Positions 9,857 through 18,509 of a stretch of 64,000 nt of DNA are shown here, in pieces; within the stretch, counting starts at the first letter, position 1, and every line of letters starts with the position of its first letter. Both the position numbers and the translations under genes were made by a program. Source of the DNA: Limnohabitans radicicola (GTDB lineage Bacteria > Pseudomonadota > Gammaproteobacteria > Burkholderiales > Burkholderiaceae_C); assembly GCF_014837235.1 (NCBI RefSeq), contig NZ_JACYFT010000001.1, positions 1,377,688 through 1,441,687 on the forward strand, given 5' to 3'. Below the pieces are notes generated by a model. The model was not told the origin of the DNA. It was given only the letters and a program-made list of their open reading frames with translations, and made no database searches.

Positions 9857-11113
9857 ATGAAAAAGTTCCTTTTGACGCCCTGCCTGGCCGCCGTGGCCCT
9901 GTCTTTGTCGTTCGGCGCCTTGGCACAAAAACGCGATGACGCCATCTTTGCCGCCGCGCAGGCGGCGCAACCTGCGGTCATTGACACCCTGCACAAACTG
10001 GTGTTGATCGAGTCGGGCTCGGCCAACATCGCAGGCATCGCGCGCGTGGCCGACTTTGCGCAAGCACGCCTTGACGCCTTGGGCGCCAAAACCGAGCGCA
10101 TCAAGACCAGCAACAGCGAGCGCGTCATGGTCAAGGGCGTGCTCAAAGGCCAGGGGCGCCTCAAAGCCATGCTGATCGCGCACATGGACACGGTGTATGC
10201 CGACGGCATCCTGGCCACGCAGCCCTACAAGCTTGACGGCAACCGCCTCTATGGCCCCGGCATCGCCGACGACAAGGGTGGCATCGCCGTCATCCTGCAT
10301 TCGCTGGCGGTGCTCCAATCGCAAGGCTGGAACGACTTCGCCACCCTCACCGTCTTGTTCAACCCCGACGAGGAGATTGGCTCCGGTGGCTCGGGCGCCT
10401 TGATCCAGTCGCTGGCCGCCGAGCACGATGTGGTCTTGTCGTACGAGCCCACGGCGGCCAAGAGCATGGCCAAAGTCGAAGGTGTCTTGCTGGCCGCTGC
10501 GGGCACCGCCATGGCCACCATGGAAGTCAAGGGCAAAGCCTCTCACGCGGGCGCTGCGCCGGATGAGGGCCGCAACGCACTGATCGAGTTGTCGCACCAG
10601 ATGCTGGCCACCGAAGGCATTGCCAAAGGCATCGCCGGTGCCCAGCTCAACTGGACCTATGCCCAAGCGGGCTCGGTGCGCAACCAGATCCCCGAGAGCG
10701 CCGTGGCCACGGCCGATGTGCGTTTGCTCAAACCCGATGCAGCCGAAAAACTGCAAGCGGCCCTGGTCGCCAAAACGCAGGAAAGCCGCCGTGTGCCCGA
10801 CACCCATGTGCACGTCAAGCTCGAAGTGGGCCGCCCACCTTATGTGGCGGGTGAGCGCGGCATGGCCCTGGCCCAACGTGCCCGAGCCATTTACGCCGAA
10901 CTCGACGGCCGCCCCTTGTTCTTCCACCCTGTCACGGGCGGCGGCACCGACGCGGGCTTTGCCAGTGGCTCGGGCAAGGCCGCGGTGCTCGAAAGCCTGG
11001 GTCTGGCCGGTTGGGGCTTTCATGCGCGCGACGAGTACATCGAGATCGACTCCATCGTGCCTCGCCTGTACCTGACCGCACGTTTGCTGCAAGACCTGGG
11101 CAAGCAACCCTGA
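9857..11113 (+). CDS. Secreted M20 family metallopeptidase (glutamate carboxypeptidase-like)
   Basis: A 418-residue zinc peptidase resembling carboxypeptidase G2. A signal peptide (MKKFLLTPCL to about FGALAQ) implies periplasmic export. Metal-ligand motifs are visible: AHMDTVY, GPGIADDKGG and NPDEEIGSGG, with a late His in FFHPVTGGGTDA. The dimerisation domain occupies the middle third. The ATG at 9857 puts the signal peptide at the N-terminus; ATGs at 9824 and 9848 are alternatives. Probable role is removal of C-terminal glutamate from peptides or N-acyl amino acids for uptake. The substrate is not determinable here. Confidence 0.85.
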   Translation: MKKFLLTPCLAAVALSLSFGALAQKRDDAIFAAAQAAQPAVIDTLHKLVLIESGSANIAGIARVADFAQARLDALGAKTERIKTSNSERVMVKGVLKGQGRLKAMLIAHMDTVYADGILATQPYKLDGNRLYGPGIADDKGGIAVILHSLAVLQSQGWNDFATLTVLFNPDEEIGSGGSGALIQSLAAEHDVVLSYEPTAAKSMAKVEGVLLAAAGTAMATMEVKGKASHAGAAPDEGRNALIELSHQMLATEGIAKGIAGAQLNWTYAQAGSVRNQIPESAVATADVRLLKPDAAEKLQAALVAKTQESRRVPDTHVHVKLEVGRPPYVAGERGMALAQRARAIYAELDGRPLFFHPVTGGGTDAGFASGSGKAAVLESLGLAGWGFHARDEYIEIDSIVPRLYLTARLLQDLGKQP

Positions 11114-11181
11114 CGCTCGCTGCCCTGCTGCGGCGCACACGGGCGACTGGGGCTGGCGCGTTGGGTAGGTACACTGCCCGA

Positions 11182-12345
11182 ATGAATGCCAACCTCCTGT
11201 TGCTCGCCCTGTGCCAGGGCCTGTTCCTCACCAACAACGTCACCTTCATCGCCATCAACGGCCTGGTGGGCCTGAGCCTGGCCCCGTTGGGCTGGATGGC
11301 GACTTTGCCCGTCATGGGCTATGTGGTGGGCGGTGCCCTGTCCACCGGACTGGTGGCCAAAAGCCAGTCACGCTGGGGGCGCAAAGTGTCGTTTCAGTTG
11401 GGCTTGTTGGTGGCATTCCTCTCGGCCCTCTTGGCCGCGTATGCGGCGTTCAGCCACAACTTCTGGCTGCTGGTGTCGGCCACCGTCATCGCGGGGTATT
11501 ACAGCGCCAATGGGCAGCTCTACCGTTTTGCCGCGGCCGAGTTGGCACCGGCACCATTTCGGGAAAAAGCCGTTTCGTTGGTGATGGCCGGGGGCCTGAT
11601 CGGTGCCATCGTTGGCCCCAACCTGGCTTCGCGCACCAAGGGCCTGTTCGAGACCCCATTTATGGGCGCTTATCTGGCGCTGATGGCGGTGGCCTTGCTG
11701 GCCATGGGGCTCATGGCATTTATTCGGTTCCCGGCCGAGCCCCCCAAAGCGGTGGGCACATCGGGTGGTCGCCCTTTGCGCGAGATCATGGCCCAGCCGG
11801 TGTTCATCGTGTCGGCTGCAGCGGCCGCGCTCAGCTACGGGGTGATGAACCTGCTCATGGCCGCCACGCCGCTGGCCATGCAGGTGTGTGGCTACACCTT
11901 CAGTGATGCCGCACTGGTGCTGGAGTGGCACGTGATCGGCATGTTCGCGCCGGGCTTTTTCACTGGGCACCTGATCAAGAAGTTCGGCACATTGCCCATC
12001 ATGGCCGTGGGCGTGCTGCTCAATGTGCTGTGCATCGCCGTGGCGCTGTCGGGTGTGGACCTGCACCAGTTCCTGATGGCGCTTTTTTTGTTGGGTGTGG
12101 GCTGGAATTTCCTCTTCACGGGCAGCACCACGCTGTCGATGAAGGCCTGGACGCCCGAAGAAAAAGACCGGGGTCAGGCCGCCATCAATTTCCTGGTGTT
12201 CGCCACCATGGCTTTCACCTCGTTCGCCTCGGGGGCCCTGGTCACCACGCAGGGCTGGACCTGGCTGAACATCGGCTCCACCCTGCCCGTGGCCCTGACC
12301 GCAGTGGCGCTGGTGTGGCTCACGCTCAAGCAGAAAAGCGCGTGA
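11182..12345 (+). CDS. MFS transporter, 12-TM
   Basis: A 387-residue inner-membrane protein made almost entirely of hydrophobic helices, with an MFS-type loop after the second helix (KSQSRWGRKVSFQ). The substrate is unknown. The ATG at 11182 begins directly in the first helix, whereas the longer frame upstream is a hydrophilic shadow. It overlaps the 3' end of the convergent hydrolase gene by 20 bases, so no terminator fits between them. Confidence 0.85.
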   Translation: MNANLLLLALCQGLFLTNNVTFIAINGLVGLSLAPLGWMATLPVMGYVVGGALSTGLVAKSQSRWGRKVSFQLGLLVAFLSALLAAYAAFSHNFWLLVSATVIAGYYSANGQLYRFAAAELAPAPFREKAVSLVMAGGLIGAIVGPNLASRTKGLFETPFMGAYLALMAVALLAMGLMAFIRFPAEPPKAVGTSGGRPLREIMAQPVFIVSAAAAALSYGVMNLLMAATPLAMQVCGYTFSDAALVLEWHVIGMFAPGFFTGHLIKKFGTLPIMAVGVLLNVLCIAVALSGVDLHQFLMALFLLGVGWNFLFTGSTTLSMKAWTPEEKDRGQAAINFLVFATMAFTSFASGALVTTQGWTWLNIGSTLPVALTAVALVWLTLKQKSA

Positions 12346-13180
12346 GCAACCAGGCCTTGAGCACAGCCAGCACCTGATCGCGCTCGGGGTCGTTGAAGAT
12401 CTCGTGGTACATCGCTTCAAAGCAGTGTGCCTGCACCAGTGCCTCAGGGGCTGATCGGGCGAACTCGGCGCTGGCCGGGGCGTGCACCAGGTGGTCGTCT
12501 CCCGCGTACAGCAGCAAAGTGGGCACGGCCCAGTCGGCGGCCTGGCTGAGGGTGCGTGCGCCTTCTTGCAAGATCCATGCGGCCAGCCCGGCCGAGATGC
12601 GGCGGTGCACCAGCGGGTCGGCCAGGTAGGCCTGTACTGCGGCTGCATCGCGCGCCACAAATTGCGCATTCAGTCCGTTGTCCACACGCAGGTGCGGTGC
12701 CAGCTTGGGCAAGGTGGCCAGCAAGAGTTTTTGCACGATGTTGGGCGAGGCCCCAAGTGCGGGCGAAGACAGCACCGCCGCATCCACATAGCGCAGTTGC
12801 TCGGCCAAGGCGCGAGCAACCACCAGGCCGCCCATGCTGTGGCCCAGCAGCACCAGTGGCAGGTCTGCGCTGTATGGGCGTTGCCGTGTGGCATCGATCA
12901 CATGGCCCAGATCGGCCTGCAGGCTGCCGGGGCGCAGCATGTCGCCGCGCGCGCCTGCAGACTGGCCGTGGCCTTGCTGGTCGTAAGCACGCACGATGAA
13001 GCCCCAGTCGCGCAAATGGCTTGCCAGTTCGCCATACCTTCCGGCGTGTTCGCCCAGGCCGTGCACCAGCACCACGGTACCGAGCGCCGGTACTTCTGGC
13101 ACAGGCCAGTCATACATGGCCAAAGTGCCAGCTTCACCCGCAAGGTCAGACCGCGCAGGCTGTGCCCGTGCTGCCGTCAT
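12326..13180 (-). CDS. Alpha/beta hydrolase, lysophospholipase/monoacylglycerol lipase-like
   Basis: A 284-residue cytoplasmic serine hydrolase of the Hydrolase_4 group. Landmarks are VLVHGLGEHAGRY (oxyanion region), YDQQGHGQS and the nucleophile elbow GHSMGG, with the charge relay provided by YAGDDHLV and EMYHEIFND-type His segments. Its ATG overlaps the stop of the upstream M20 peptidase (ATGA), making it the last gene of the leftward tetronate operon. Whether it acts on a lipid or on an ester of the operon's substrate is unknown. Confidence 0.85.
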   Translation of the reverse strand: MTAARAQPARSDLAGEAGTLAMYDWPVPEVPALGTVVLVHGLGEHAGRYGELASHLRDWGFIVRAYDQQGHGQSAGARGDMLRPGSLQADLGHVIDATRQRPYSADLPLVLLGHSMGGLVVARALAEQLRYVDAAVLSSPALGASPNIVQKLLLATLPKLAPHLRVDNGLNAQFVARDAAAVQAYLADPLVHRRISAGLAAWILQEGARTLSQAADWAVPTLLLYAGDDHLVHAPASAEFARSAPEALVQAHCFEAMYHEIFNDPERDQVLAVLKAWLLTRFSA

Positions 13181-14646
13181 GGCATGCGCGCCATGACCTC
13201 GGCCACGGCCGCGGTCAGCTTCTTGGCATAGGGCACGTGCAAAAACTCGTTCGGTCCGTGCGCGTTGCTCTTGGGGCCCAGCACACCGCACACCATCATC
13301 TGCGCCTGGGGGAAACCGGCGCTGAGCATGTTCATGAGCGGGATCGTGCCGCCCTGGCCGATGTAGCCCACCCCTGCACCAAAGTGCGCCTGGCTTGAAG
13401 CGTTGAGCGCCTGTTCAAACCAGGGCAGGGTGTCGGGTGCGTTCCAGCCGGTGGCGCCGCCGTTGGATTCGAACGTCACCTGGGCCTGATACGGTGCGTT
13501 GTCTTCCAGCAAGGCTTTCATCTCGGCCACGGCTTGGGCCGCGTCCACCAGCGGAGGCAGGCGCAGGCTGAGCTTGAAGGCGGTGTAGGGCCGCAGCACA
13601 TTGCCCGCGTCTTTGAGTGAAGGGAAGCCCTCGGCCCCGGTCACACTCAGTGTGGGTGTCCAGGTGCGGTTGAGCAGGGCCTGCACCGGGTCGGTGGTGG
13701 TGGGCAAGGCAAAGGTGGTCGAGCCGCCACAGTCGTAGTGGGCCCAGGGGAAACGCTTGTACACCTCCTCGCCCAAAATGGCCGCCGTGGCTTGGGCTTG
13801 CGCGAGCCGCTCGGGCGGCACTTCGCAATGGAAGCTGGCGGGCAACAGGCGGCCGGTGGCGCTGTCTTCGAGGCGGTCGAGCACCTGGCGCATGATGCGG
13901 AAACTCGACGGCACCAGGCCCGAGGCGTCGCCCGAGTGGATGCCCTCGGTCAGGATTTGCACCTTGAGTGTGCCGCTGGCCATGCCGCGCAGGCTGGTGG
14001 TGAGCCACAGCTGGTCGTAGTTGCCCGCGCCGCTGTCCAGACAGATCACCAGGCCCACATCACCCAGGCGCGTGCGCAGCGCGTCCACATAGGGCAGCAG
14101 GTCGTACGACCCAGACTCTTCGCAGGTCTCGATCAGGCCGACGATGCGCGGGTGCGGTGTCTTTTGGGCCTTGAGGGCCTGCACCGCCGCGATGCTGGCA
14201 TAGACCGCATAGCCGTCGTCGGCACCGCCTCGGCCATAGAGCTTGCCGTCTTCGAGCACCGGGGTCCAGGGGCCCAGGTCGTTGCGCCAGCCGTTGAATT
14301 CAGGCTGTTTGTCCATGTGGCCGTACATCAGCACGGTCTGGCCGCTGCCCTCGCCCGCGCTGCGCGTGGCGTCGACTTCAAAGAACATGACCGGCGTGCG
14401 GCCCGGCAGGCGGATGATTTCGAGTTTGAGGCCTTCGACCTTTTGCGCCAGCACCCAGTCGGCCGCATGGCGCAACACCGTCTCGATGTGGCCGTGCGCG
14501 GCCCAGTCGGCGTCGAATGCGGGTGACTTGGCCGGGATCTCGATGTACTTTTTCAGCTCGGGCAGGATGGTGCTGTCCCAGGCTTGGGTCACGTGGCTCA
14601 GGGCCTGGGCGCTGTCGAGGGCTTTGCGGGGCAGAGGGGCGTTCAT
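13177..14646 (-). CDS. M20 family dipeptidase (CNDP-like)
   Basis: A 489-residue cytoplasmic metallopeptidase. Zinc-binding motifs are clear: YGHMDKQPE, GRGGADDGY and ETCEESGS, followed by a dimerisation domain and a late CGGSTTFALP/GGTIPL region. Two adjacent ATGs exist; the second (14646) has AGGAG at 6 bases and is preferred. It follows the isomerase gene by 20 bases and overlaps the hydrolase gene by 4. Its presence in a sugar-acid operon suggests that the physiological substrate may be an amide-linked conjugate. That is inference only. Confidence 0.88.
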   Translation of the reverse strand: MNAPLPRKALDSAQALSHVTQAWDSTILPELKKYIEIPAKSPAFDADWAAHGHIETVLRHAADWVLAQKVEGLKLEIIRLPGRTPVMFFEVDATRSAGEGSGQTVLMYGHMDKQPEFNGWRNDLGPWTPVLEDGKLYGRGGADDGYAVYASIAAVQALKAQKTPHPRIVGLIETCEESGSYDLLPYVDALRTRLGDVGLVICLDSGAGNYDQLWLTTSLRGMASGTLKVQILTEGIHSGDASGLVPSSFRIMRQVLDRLEDSATGRLLPASFHCEVPPERLAQAQATAAILGEEVYKRFPWAHYDCGGSTTFALPTTTDPVQALLNRTWTPTLSVTGAEGFPSLKDAGNVLRPYTAFKLSLRLPPLVDAAQAVAEMKALLEDNAPYQAQVTFESNGGATGWNAPDTLPWFEQALNASSQAHFGAGVGYIGQGGTIPLMNMLSAGFPQAQMMVCGVLGPKSNAHGPNEFLHVPYAKKLTAAVAEVMARMP

Positions 14647-14666
14647 CATGGGCTCCTGTCAACGGT

Positions 14667-15500
14667 TCAACGGTATTTTTGCATCCAGGCCAGGCCACGG
14701 GAAGTCCCGCCTGCTGTGGTGTCAAGCGGGTTGTACTCACAACCGATCCAGCCATCCCAGCCGCATTCGGCGCTGACCTGGTCGATCGTCTGGAAGATGT
14801 GCGCCCAGTTGATTTCGCCTGTGCCGGGTTCATGGCGCGCGGGCACGTCGGCGATCTGGATGTGGCCCACGCGGCCTGTGGGCAGGTATTGAGCGATCTT
14901 GGCGCTCAGGTCGCCTTCGACGATCTGGCAGTGGAACAGGTCCATCTGCACCTTCACGTTGGCTGCGCCCACCGCCTGCACGATGCGGTGCGCATGGTCT
15001 TGCCGGTTGAGGTGAAAGCCCGGGATGCTGCGGGTGTTGATCGGCTCGACCAGCACATCGCGCCCGGCCTTGGCGGCCTCGGCTGCGGCCCATTGCAGGT
15101 TGCCGATCAGCGTGGCATCTGCGATATCTGCGCTCGCGCCCTCGGCCCGCAGGCCCACCATGGCGTGGATGCGGGGACAAGCCAGGACCTCGGCCCAGTC
15201 CAGCGCCTGCGCAAAGCCTGCACGGAACTCGGCCTCGCGCCCAGGCACACTGGCCGAGCCGCGCTGGCCTGCGGCCCAGGCTGCGTCAAAGCCCGCCACA
15301 TCGCTGCCGCCGGGTGGGGTGTTGAACAGCACCTGCTGCAGGCCATTGGCTTTCAGGCGTGCCGCGATGTCTGCTTTGGCAAACGCATAGGGGAACAAAT
15401 ATTCGACCGCCTTGAAGCCGTCCTTGGCCGCTGCGTCAAAGCGGTCCAGGAACGGCAGATCGGGGTACATCATCGAGAGGTTGGCGGCAAAGCGGGGCAT
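14667..15500 (-). CDS. otnI: 2-oxo-tetronate isomerase / hydroxypyruvate isomerase family
   Basis: A 277-residue TIM-barrel enzyme of the Hyi/OtnI family. N-terminal MPRFAANLSMMYP and the acidic metal ligands in LVEPINTRSIPG and GCEYNP identify it. With ltnD, otnK and otnC next to it, the best assignment is OtnI, which interconverts 2-dehydro- and 3-dehydro-tetronate. Isolated Hyi proteins act on hydroxypyruvate, so specificity depends on this context. A REP-like palindrome lies in the 57-base gap before it. Confidence 0.88.
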   Translation of the reverse strand: MPRFAANLSMMYPDLPFLDRFDAAAKDGFKAVEYLFPYAFAKADIAARLKANGLQQVLFNTPPGGSDVAGFDAAWAAGQRGSASVPGREAEFRAGFAQALDWAEVLACPRIHAMVGLRAEGASADIADATLIGNLQWAAAEAAKAGRDVLVEPINTRSIPGFHLNRQDHAHRIVQAVGAANVKVQMDLFHCQIVEGDLSAKIAQYLPTGRVGHIQIADVPARHEPGTGEINWAHIFQTIDQVSAECGWDGWIGCEYNPLDTTAGGTSRGLAWMQKYR

Positions 15501-15524
15501 GGGGTTCTTTCGGTGTGCAATGGA

Positions 15525-15553
15525 TTCAATCGCGGCGAGGGCGCCGCTCCTAC
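15525..15553. repeat. REP-like palindromic element (single)
   Basis: The bases CGCGGCGAGGGCGCCGCTCC followed by TAC form an imperfect palindrome ending in the REP hallmark GCTCCTAC. A second, paired copy occurs at 16247-16319. It sits between otnI and otnC. Confidence 0.65.
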
Positions 15554-15557
15554 TAGG

Positions 15558-16217
15558 TCACCAACGGGCACCAAAGCTCTGGCGCAGTTCGTCCAGGTCG
15601 GTGGCGCGCAGCGGCGGGGTGTGGGGTTGCAGCAGCATGAGCCGCGCGGTCTCTTCGAGTTCTTCGAGCGTGGCCATGGCCGCTGCAGGCGTGTCGTGCC
15701 ACACATTGGGCCCCAGGCGCGGCAGCATCACGGCGCGGATCGGTGTGCCTTGCGCGGCGTGGCTGCGGATCAAGGCGGCCACCTCTTTGGCGGCCTCGGG
15801 GCTGCCCGGGCGGTGGTAACGCACCAGCGGCACATGGCCGACCTTCATCACAAAGTAGGGCGTGATGGGCGGCAGCAACTCCGGCCCGTGGGCGTTCAGG
15901 CTCAGGGCCACGCAGTGCGTGCTGTGGGTGTGGATCACGCAACGCGTGTCGGCATCGGTCTCACAAGCGGCAGCGTAAATCTGGCGATGCAGGGCGATGG
16001 TCTTGCTGCCCTTGTCGCCGCTGACCTGCTGGCCTTGCAGGTCCAGCCTGGCCAGGCGCGCCGGGTCCAAAAAACCCAGACACGCATCGGTGGGCGTGAT
16101 GAGAAAGCCGTCATCGAGCCGCACGCTGATGTTGCCCGCCGTGGCGTGCACATACCCGCGCTCGAACAGGCTGCGGCCAACACGGCAGATTTCTTCGCGG
16201 GCCTGGGATTCATTCAT
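15558..16217 (-). CDS. otnC: 3-oxo-tetronate 4-phosphate decarboxylase (class II aldolase family)
   Basis: A 219-residue class II aldolase/adducin-fold enzyme. Zinc-site histidines are visible in IHTHSTHCVALS and a later VRYHRPG. Context supports OtnC, which decarboxylates 3-oxo-tetronate 4-phosphate to dihydroxyacetone phosphate and CO2, feeding glycolysis. The gene lies between otnK (114-base gap with a REP pair) and otnI (57-base gap with a single REP). L-fuculose-phosphate aldolases share the fold but not this neighbourhood. Confidence 0.88.
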   Translation of the reverse strand: MNESQAREEICRVGRSLFERGYVHATAGNISVRLDDGFLITPTDACLGFLDPARLARLDLQGQQVSGDKGSKTIALHRQIYAAACETDADTRCVIHTHSTHCVALSLNAHGPELLPPITPYFVMKVGHVPLVRYHRPGSPEAAKEVAALIRSHAAQGTPIRAVMLPRLGPNVWHDTPAAAMATLEELEETARLMLLQPHTPPLRATDLDELRQSFGARW

Positions 16218-16246
16218 GCGCGGTCTCCAGAGGGCATGGATTCATT

Positions 16247-16319
16247 GTAGGAGCCTCGCCCTCGGGGCGAATGTCTGCGGGCTGCGGATGCGCCTTCGCG
16301 GCGGTGGCGCCGCTCCTAC
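16247..16319. repeat. Paired inverted REP-like elements (BIME-like)
   Basis: GTAGGAGCCTCGCC at the left end and GGTGGCGCCGCTCCTAC at the right face each other across about 40 bases, with internal hairpins (CGCCCTCGGGGCG; CGCCTTCGCGGCGG). The layout resembles bacterial interspersed mosaic elements mobilised by RAYT transposases. It occupies the otnK-otnC gap. Confidence 0.7.
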
Positions 16320-16331
16320 AGGGGGCATGGG

Positions 16332-17597
16332 TCATGGCAAGGCGGCAAAGGCTTTGGTGAAAAAGTCTTCGGTGCCGAAGTTGCCCGACTTGAGCGTGAT
16401 GTGCACACCCCCGTGGTCGCCGGGCGCATGGCACCACGGCACCCCCGGGTCGATCTGCGGGCCGATCTGCAGCTGCGCGATGCCCAGCGCTTGCACACAA
16501 GCGCCCGAGGTCTCGCCCCCGGCCACCACCAGCTGCTGCACACCCAGGCCCACCAGGCCCCGGGCCACGGCGGCCAGCGCGTGCTCGACCAAAGCACCCG
16601 CCTCGGCCACACCCAGCTGCGCCTGCACGGCTTTGACGGCTTCGGGCTCGGCGGTGGAGTACACCAGGACCGGACCGTCTTGGAGCAGCGGCGCGGCCCA
16701 GGCCAGCGCCTGCTGCACCACGGCGTCACTTTGGCCATTCATCAAGCTGGCGGGGTCAATGGCCAGCGCAGGTCGGCCACTGGCTTTGAAGTGCGCCACC
16801 TGCGCGTTGGTGGCCAAAGAGCAACTGCCCGATACCACCGCCCGTGACCCTTTGGCGGCAGGCAACTGGCTGGCCTGCAGCGAAGGCTGGAGGCCAAAGT
16901 TGGCGGGCAGGCCAATCGCCACGCCCGAGCCTGCAGTGACCAGGGGCATGCCCTTCAAGGCAGGCCCGAGCCGATGCAGGTCGTCGTTGCTGGTTGCGTC
17001 CACCACGGCCACGCCCACGCCTTCGGTGCGCAGCGCTGCGATGCGTTCACGGATGGCGCCTTCGCCCTGCGCCACCGTTTTGTAGTCGATCAAGCCCACC
17101 TTGCGTTTCGTTTGCGCCTGCATCACGCGCACCAAGTTCGCATCGGTCATCGGTGTGAGTGGGTGGTTTTGCATGCCCGACTCGTTGAGCAACACATGGC
17201 CCGCGAACAGGTAACCCTTGAACACGGTGCGGCCGTTATCGGGGAACGCCGGGGTGGCGATGGTGAAGTCCGTCTTCAACGCGTCCATCAGCGCCTCGGT
17301 CACCGGGCCGATGTTGCCCTCGGGTGTGCTGTCAAAGGTCGAGCAGTATTTGAAATAAATCTGCTGTGCACCTTGTGCCTGCAGCCACTTCAAAGCGTCA
17401 AGCGATTGCGCCATGGCCTCGGCCGCAGGGATGGTGCGCGACTTGAGCGCCACCACCACGGCATGAACATCAGCGGCCAGCGGGGACGTGGGCACACCGA
17501 TCGTCTGCACCACCCGCATGCCCGAGCGCACCAGGTTGTTGGCGAGGTCCGTGGCGCCGGTGAAGTCGTCGGCAATGCAACCGAGTTGGATGGTCAT
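16332..17597 (-). CDS. otnK: 3-oxo-tetronate kinase (four-carbon acid sugar kinase)
   Basis: A 421-residue kinase of the DUF1537 family. The N-terminal domain opens with GCIADDFTGATDLANNL, and the C-terminal nucleotide-binding domain carries SGSCSLATNAQV and GGETSGACVQAL. It phosphorylates 3-oxo-tetronate at C4 with ATP. Length is normal for OtnK. Its start overlaps the ltnD stop in ATGA, so the two are translated as a coupled pair. Confidence 0.93.
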   Translation of the reverse strand: MTIQLGCIADDFTGATDLANNLVRSGMRVVQTIGVPTSPLAADVHAVVVALKSRTIPAAEAMAQSLDALKWLQAQGAQQIYFKYCSTFDSTPEGNIGPVTEALMDALKTDFTIATPAFPDNGRTVFKGYLFAGHVLLNESGMQNHPLTPMTDANLVRVMQAQTKRKVGLIDYKTVAQGEGAIRERIAALRTEGVGVAVVDATSNDDLHRLGPALKGMPLVTAGSGVAIGLPANFGLQPSLQASQLPAAKGSRAVVSGSCSLATNAQVAHFKASGRPALAIDPASLMNGQSDAVVQQALAWAAPLLQDGPVLVYSTAEPEAVKAVQAQLGVAEAGALVEHALAAVARGLVGLGVQQLVVAGGETSGACVQALGIAQLQIGPQIDPGVPWCHAPGDHGGVHITLKSGNFGTEDFFTKAFAALP

Positions 17598-18505
17598 GCC
17601 TTGCCTTTCGGCAGTTCAATGCCCGGGAAGATCTTGATCACGGCGCTGTCGTCTTCCTTGGCAAAGCCCGCCGTGCTGGCCTGCATGAACATCTGGTGCG
17701 CGGTACTGGACAGCGGCAGCGGGAATTTGCTGGCCCGCGCCACGTCGAGCACGATGCCCAGATCCTTCACAAAAATGTCCACGGCCGACAGCGGTGTGTA
17801 GTCGGCCGCGAGCACATGGGCCATGCGGTTTTCAAACATCCAGCTGTTGCCTGCGCTGTTCGTGATGACTTCGTAGAGTGCCGCTGCGTCCACACCTTCG
17901 CGCAAACCCAGGGCCATGGCTTCGGCCGCTGCGGCAATGTGCACACCCGCCAGCAACTGGTTGATGATCTTGACCTTGCTGCCCGCGCCCGCGCTGTCGC
18001 CCAGCTTGTAGACCTTGGCGGCCATGGCGTTTAAAAACGGTTCGGCCAGCGCATAGGCATCTGGCTTGCCCGCCGTCATCATGGTCATTTGGCCTGAGGC
18101 CGCTTTGGCCGCGCCGCCCGAGATGGGTGCGTCGATGTAACGCAGGCCCATGGCTTCGAGCCGTGCTTCGAGCGCAACCGACCAGTTCGGGTCCACGGTG
18201 GAGCACATCACGAACACGCTGCCGGGCTTCATGCTGGCCGCACAACCGGACATGCCATCGGGTGTGGTGCCGTCGCCAAACAGCACGCTCTCGGTCTGCG
18301 CGGCATTGACCACCACCGACACAACCACGTCACACGCTGCGCCGAGCGACGCCAAGGTGTCGTGCGCCACGCCGCCTTCGGCAACAAAGGCTTGCGCCAC
18401 CTCGCGGCGCACATCGAACACCTGCACGCTGTGCCCGGCGCGGCGCAAAGACTGCGCCATGCCCGAGCCCATGGCCCCCAAACCGATCAAACCAACGGTG
18501 CTCAT
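17594..18505 (-). CDS. ltnD: L-threonate dehydrogenase-like oxidoreductase
   Basis: A 303-residue beta-hydroxyacid dehydrogenase. The Rossmann motif GLGAMG is at 8-13, the substrate motif ISGGAAKAASGQM follows near 120, and the catalytic Lys lies in GSKVKIINQLL. In LtnD the reaction is NAD-dependent oxidation of L-threonate to 2-dehydro-L-erythronate. It begins 4 bases after the Bug receptor gene and overlaps otnK by 4. The shorter start at 18505 is used because the longer frame upstream is a shadow inside the receptor gene. D-erythronate is an alternative substrate. Confidence 0.9.
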   Translation of the reverse strand: MSTVGLIGLGAMGSGMAQSLRRAGHSVQVFDVRREVAQAFVAEGGVAHDTLASLGAACDVVVSVVVNAAQTESVLFGDGTTPDGMSGCAASMKPGSVFVMCSTVDPNWSVALEARLEAMGLRYIDAPISGGAAKAASGQMTMMTAGKPDAYALAEPFLNAMAAKVYKLGDSAGAGSKVKIINQLLAGVHIAAAAEAMALGLREGVDAAALYEVITNSAGNSWMFENRMAHVLAADYTPLSAVDIFVKDLGIVLDVARASKFPLPLSSTAHQMFMQASTAGFAKEDDSAVIKIFPGIELPKGKA

Positions 18506-18509
18506 GTGT

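Noticed and set aside
9671..11140. Minus-strand open frame of 489 codons
   Set aside because: Antisense to the secreted M20 peptidase, which has a signal peptide and metal-binding motifs.
14517..16250. Long plus-strand open frame of 577 codons
   Set aside because: It is the antisense shadow of otnI, otnC and the M20 gene in G+C-rich DNA; the minus-strand frames carry clear family motifs.
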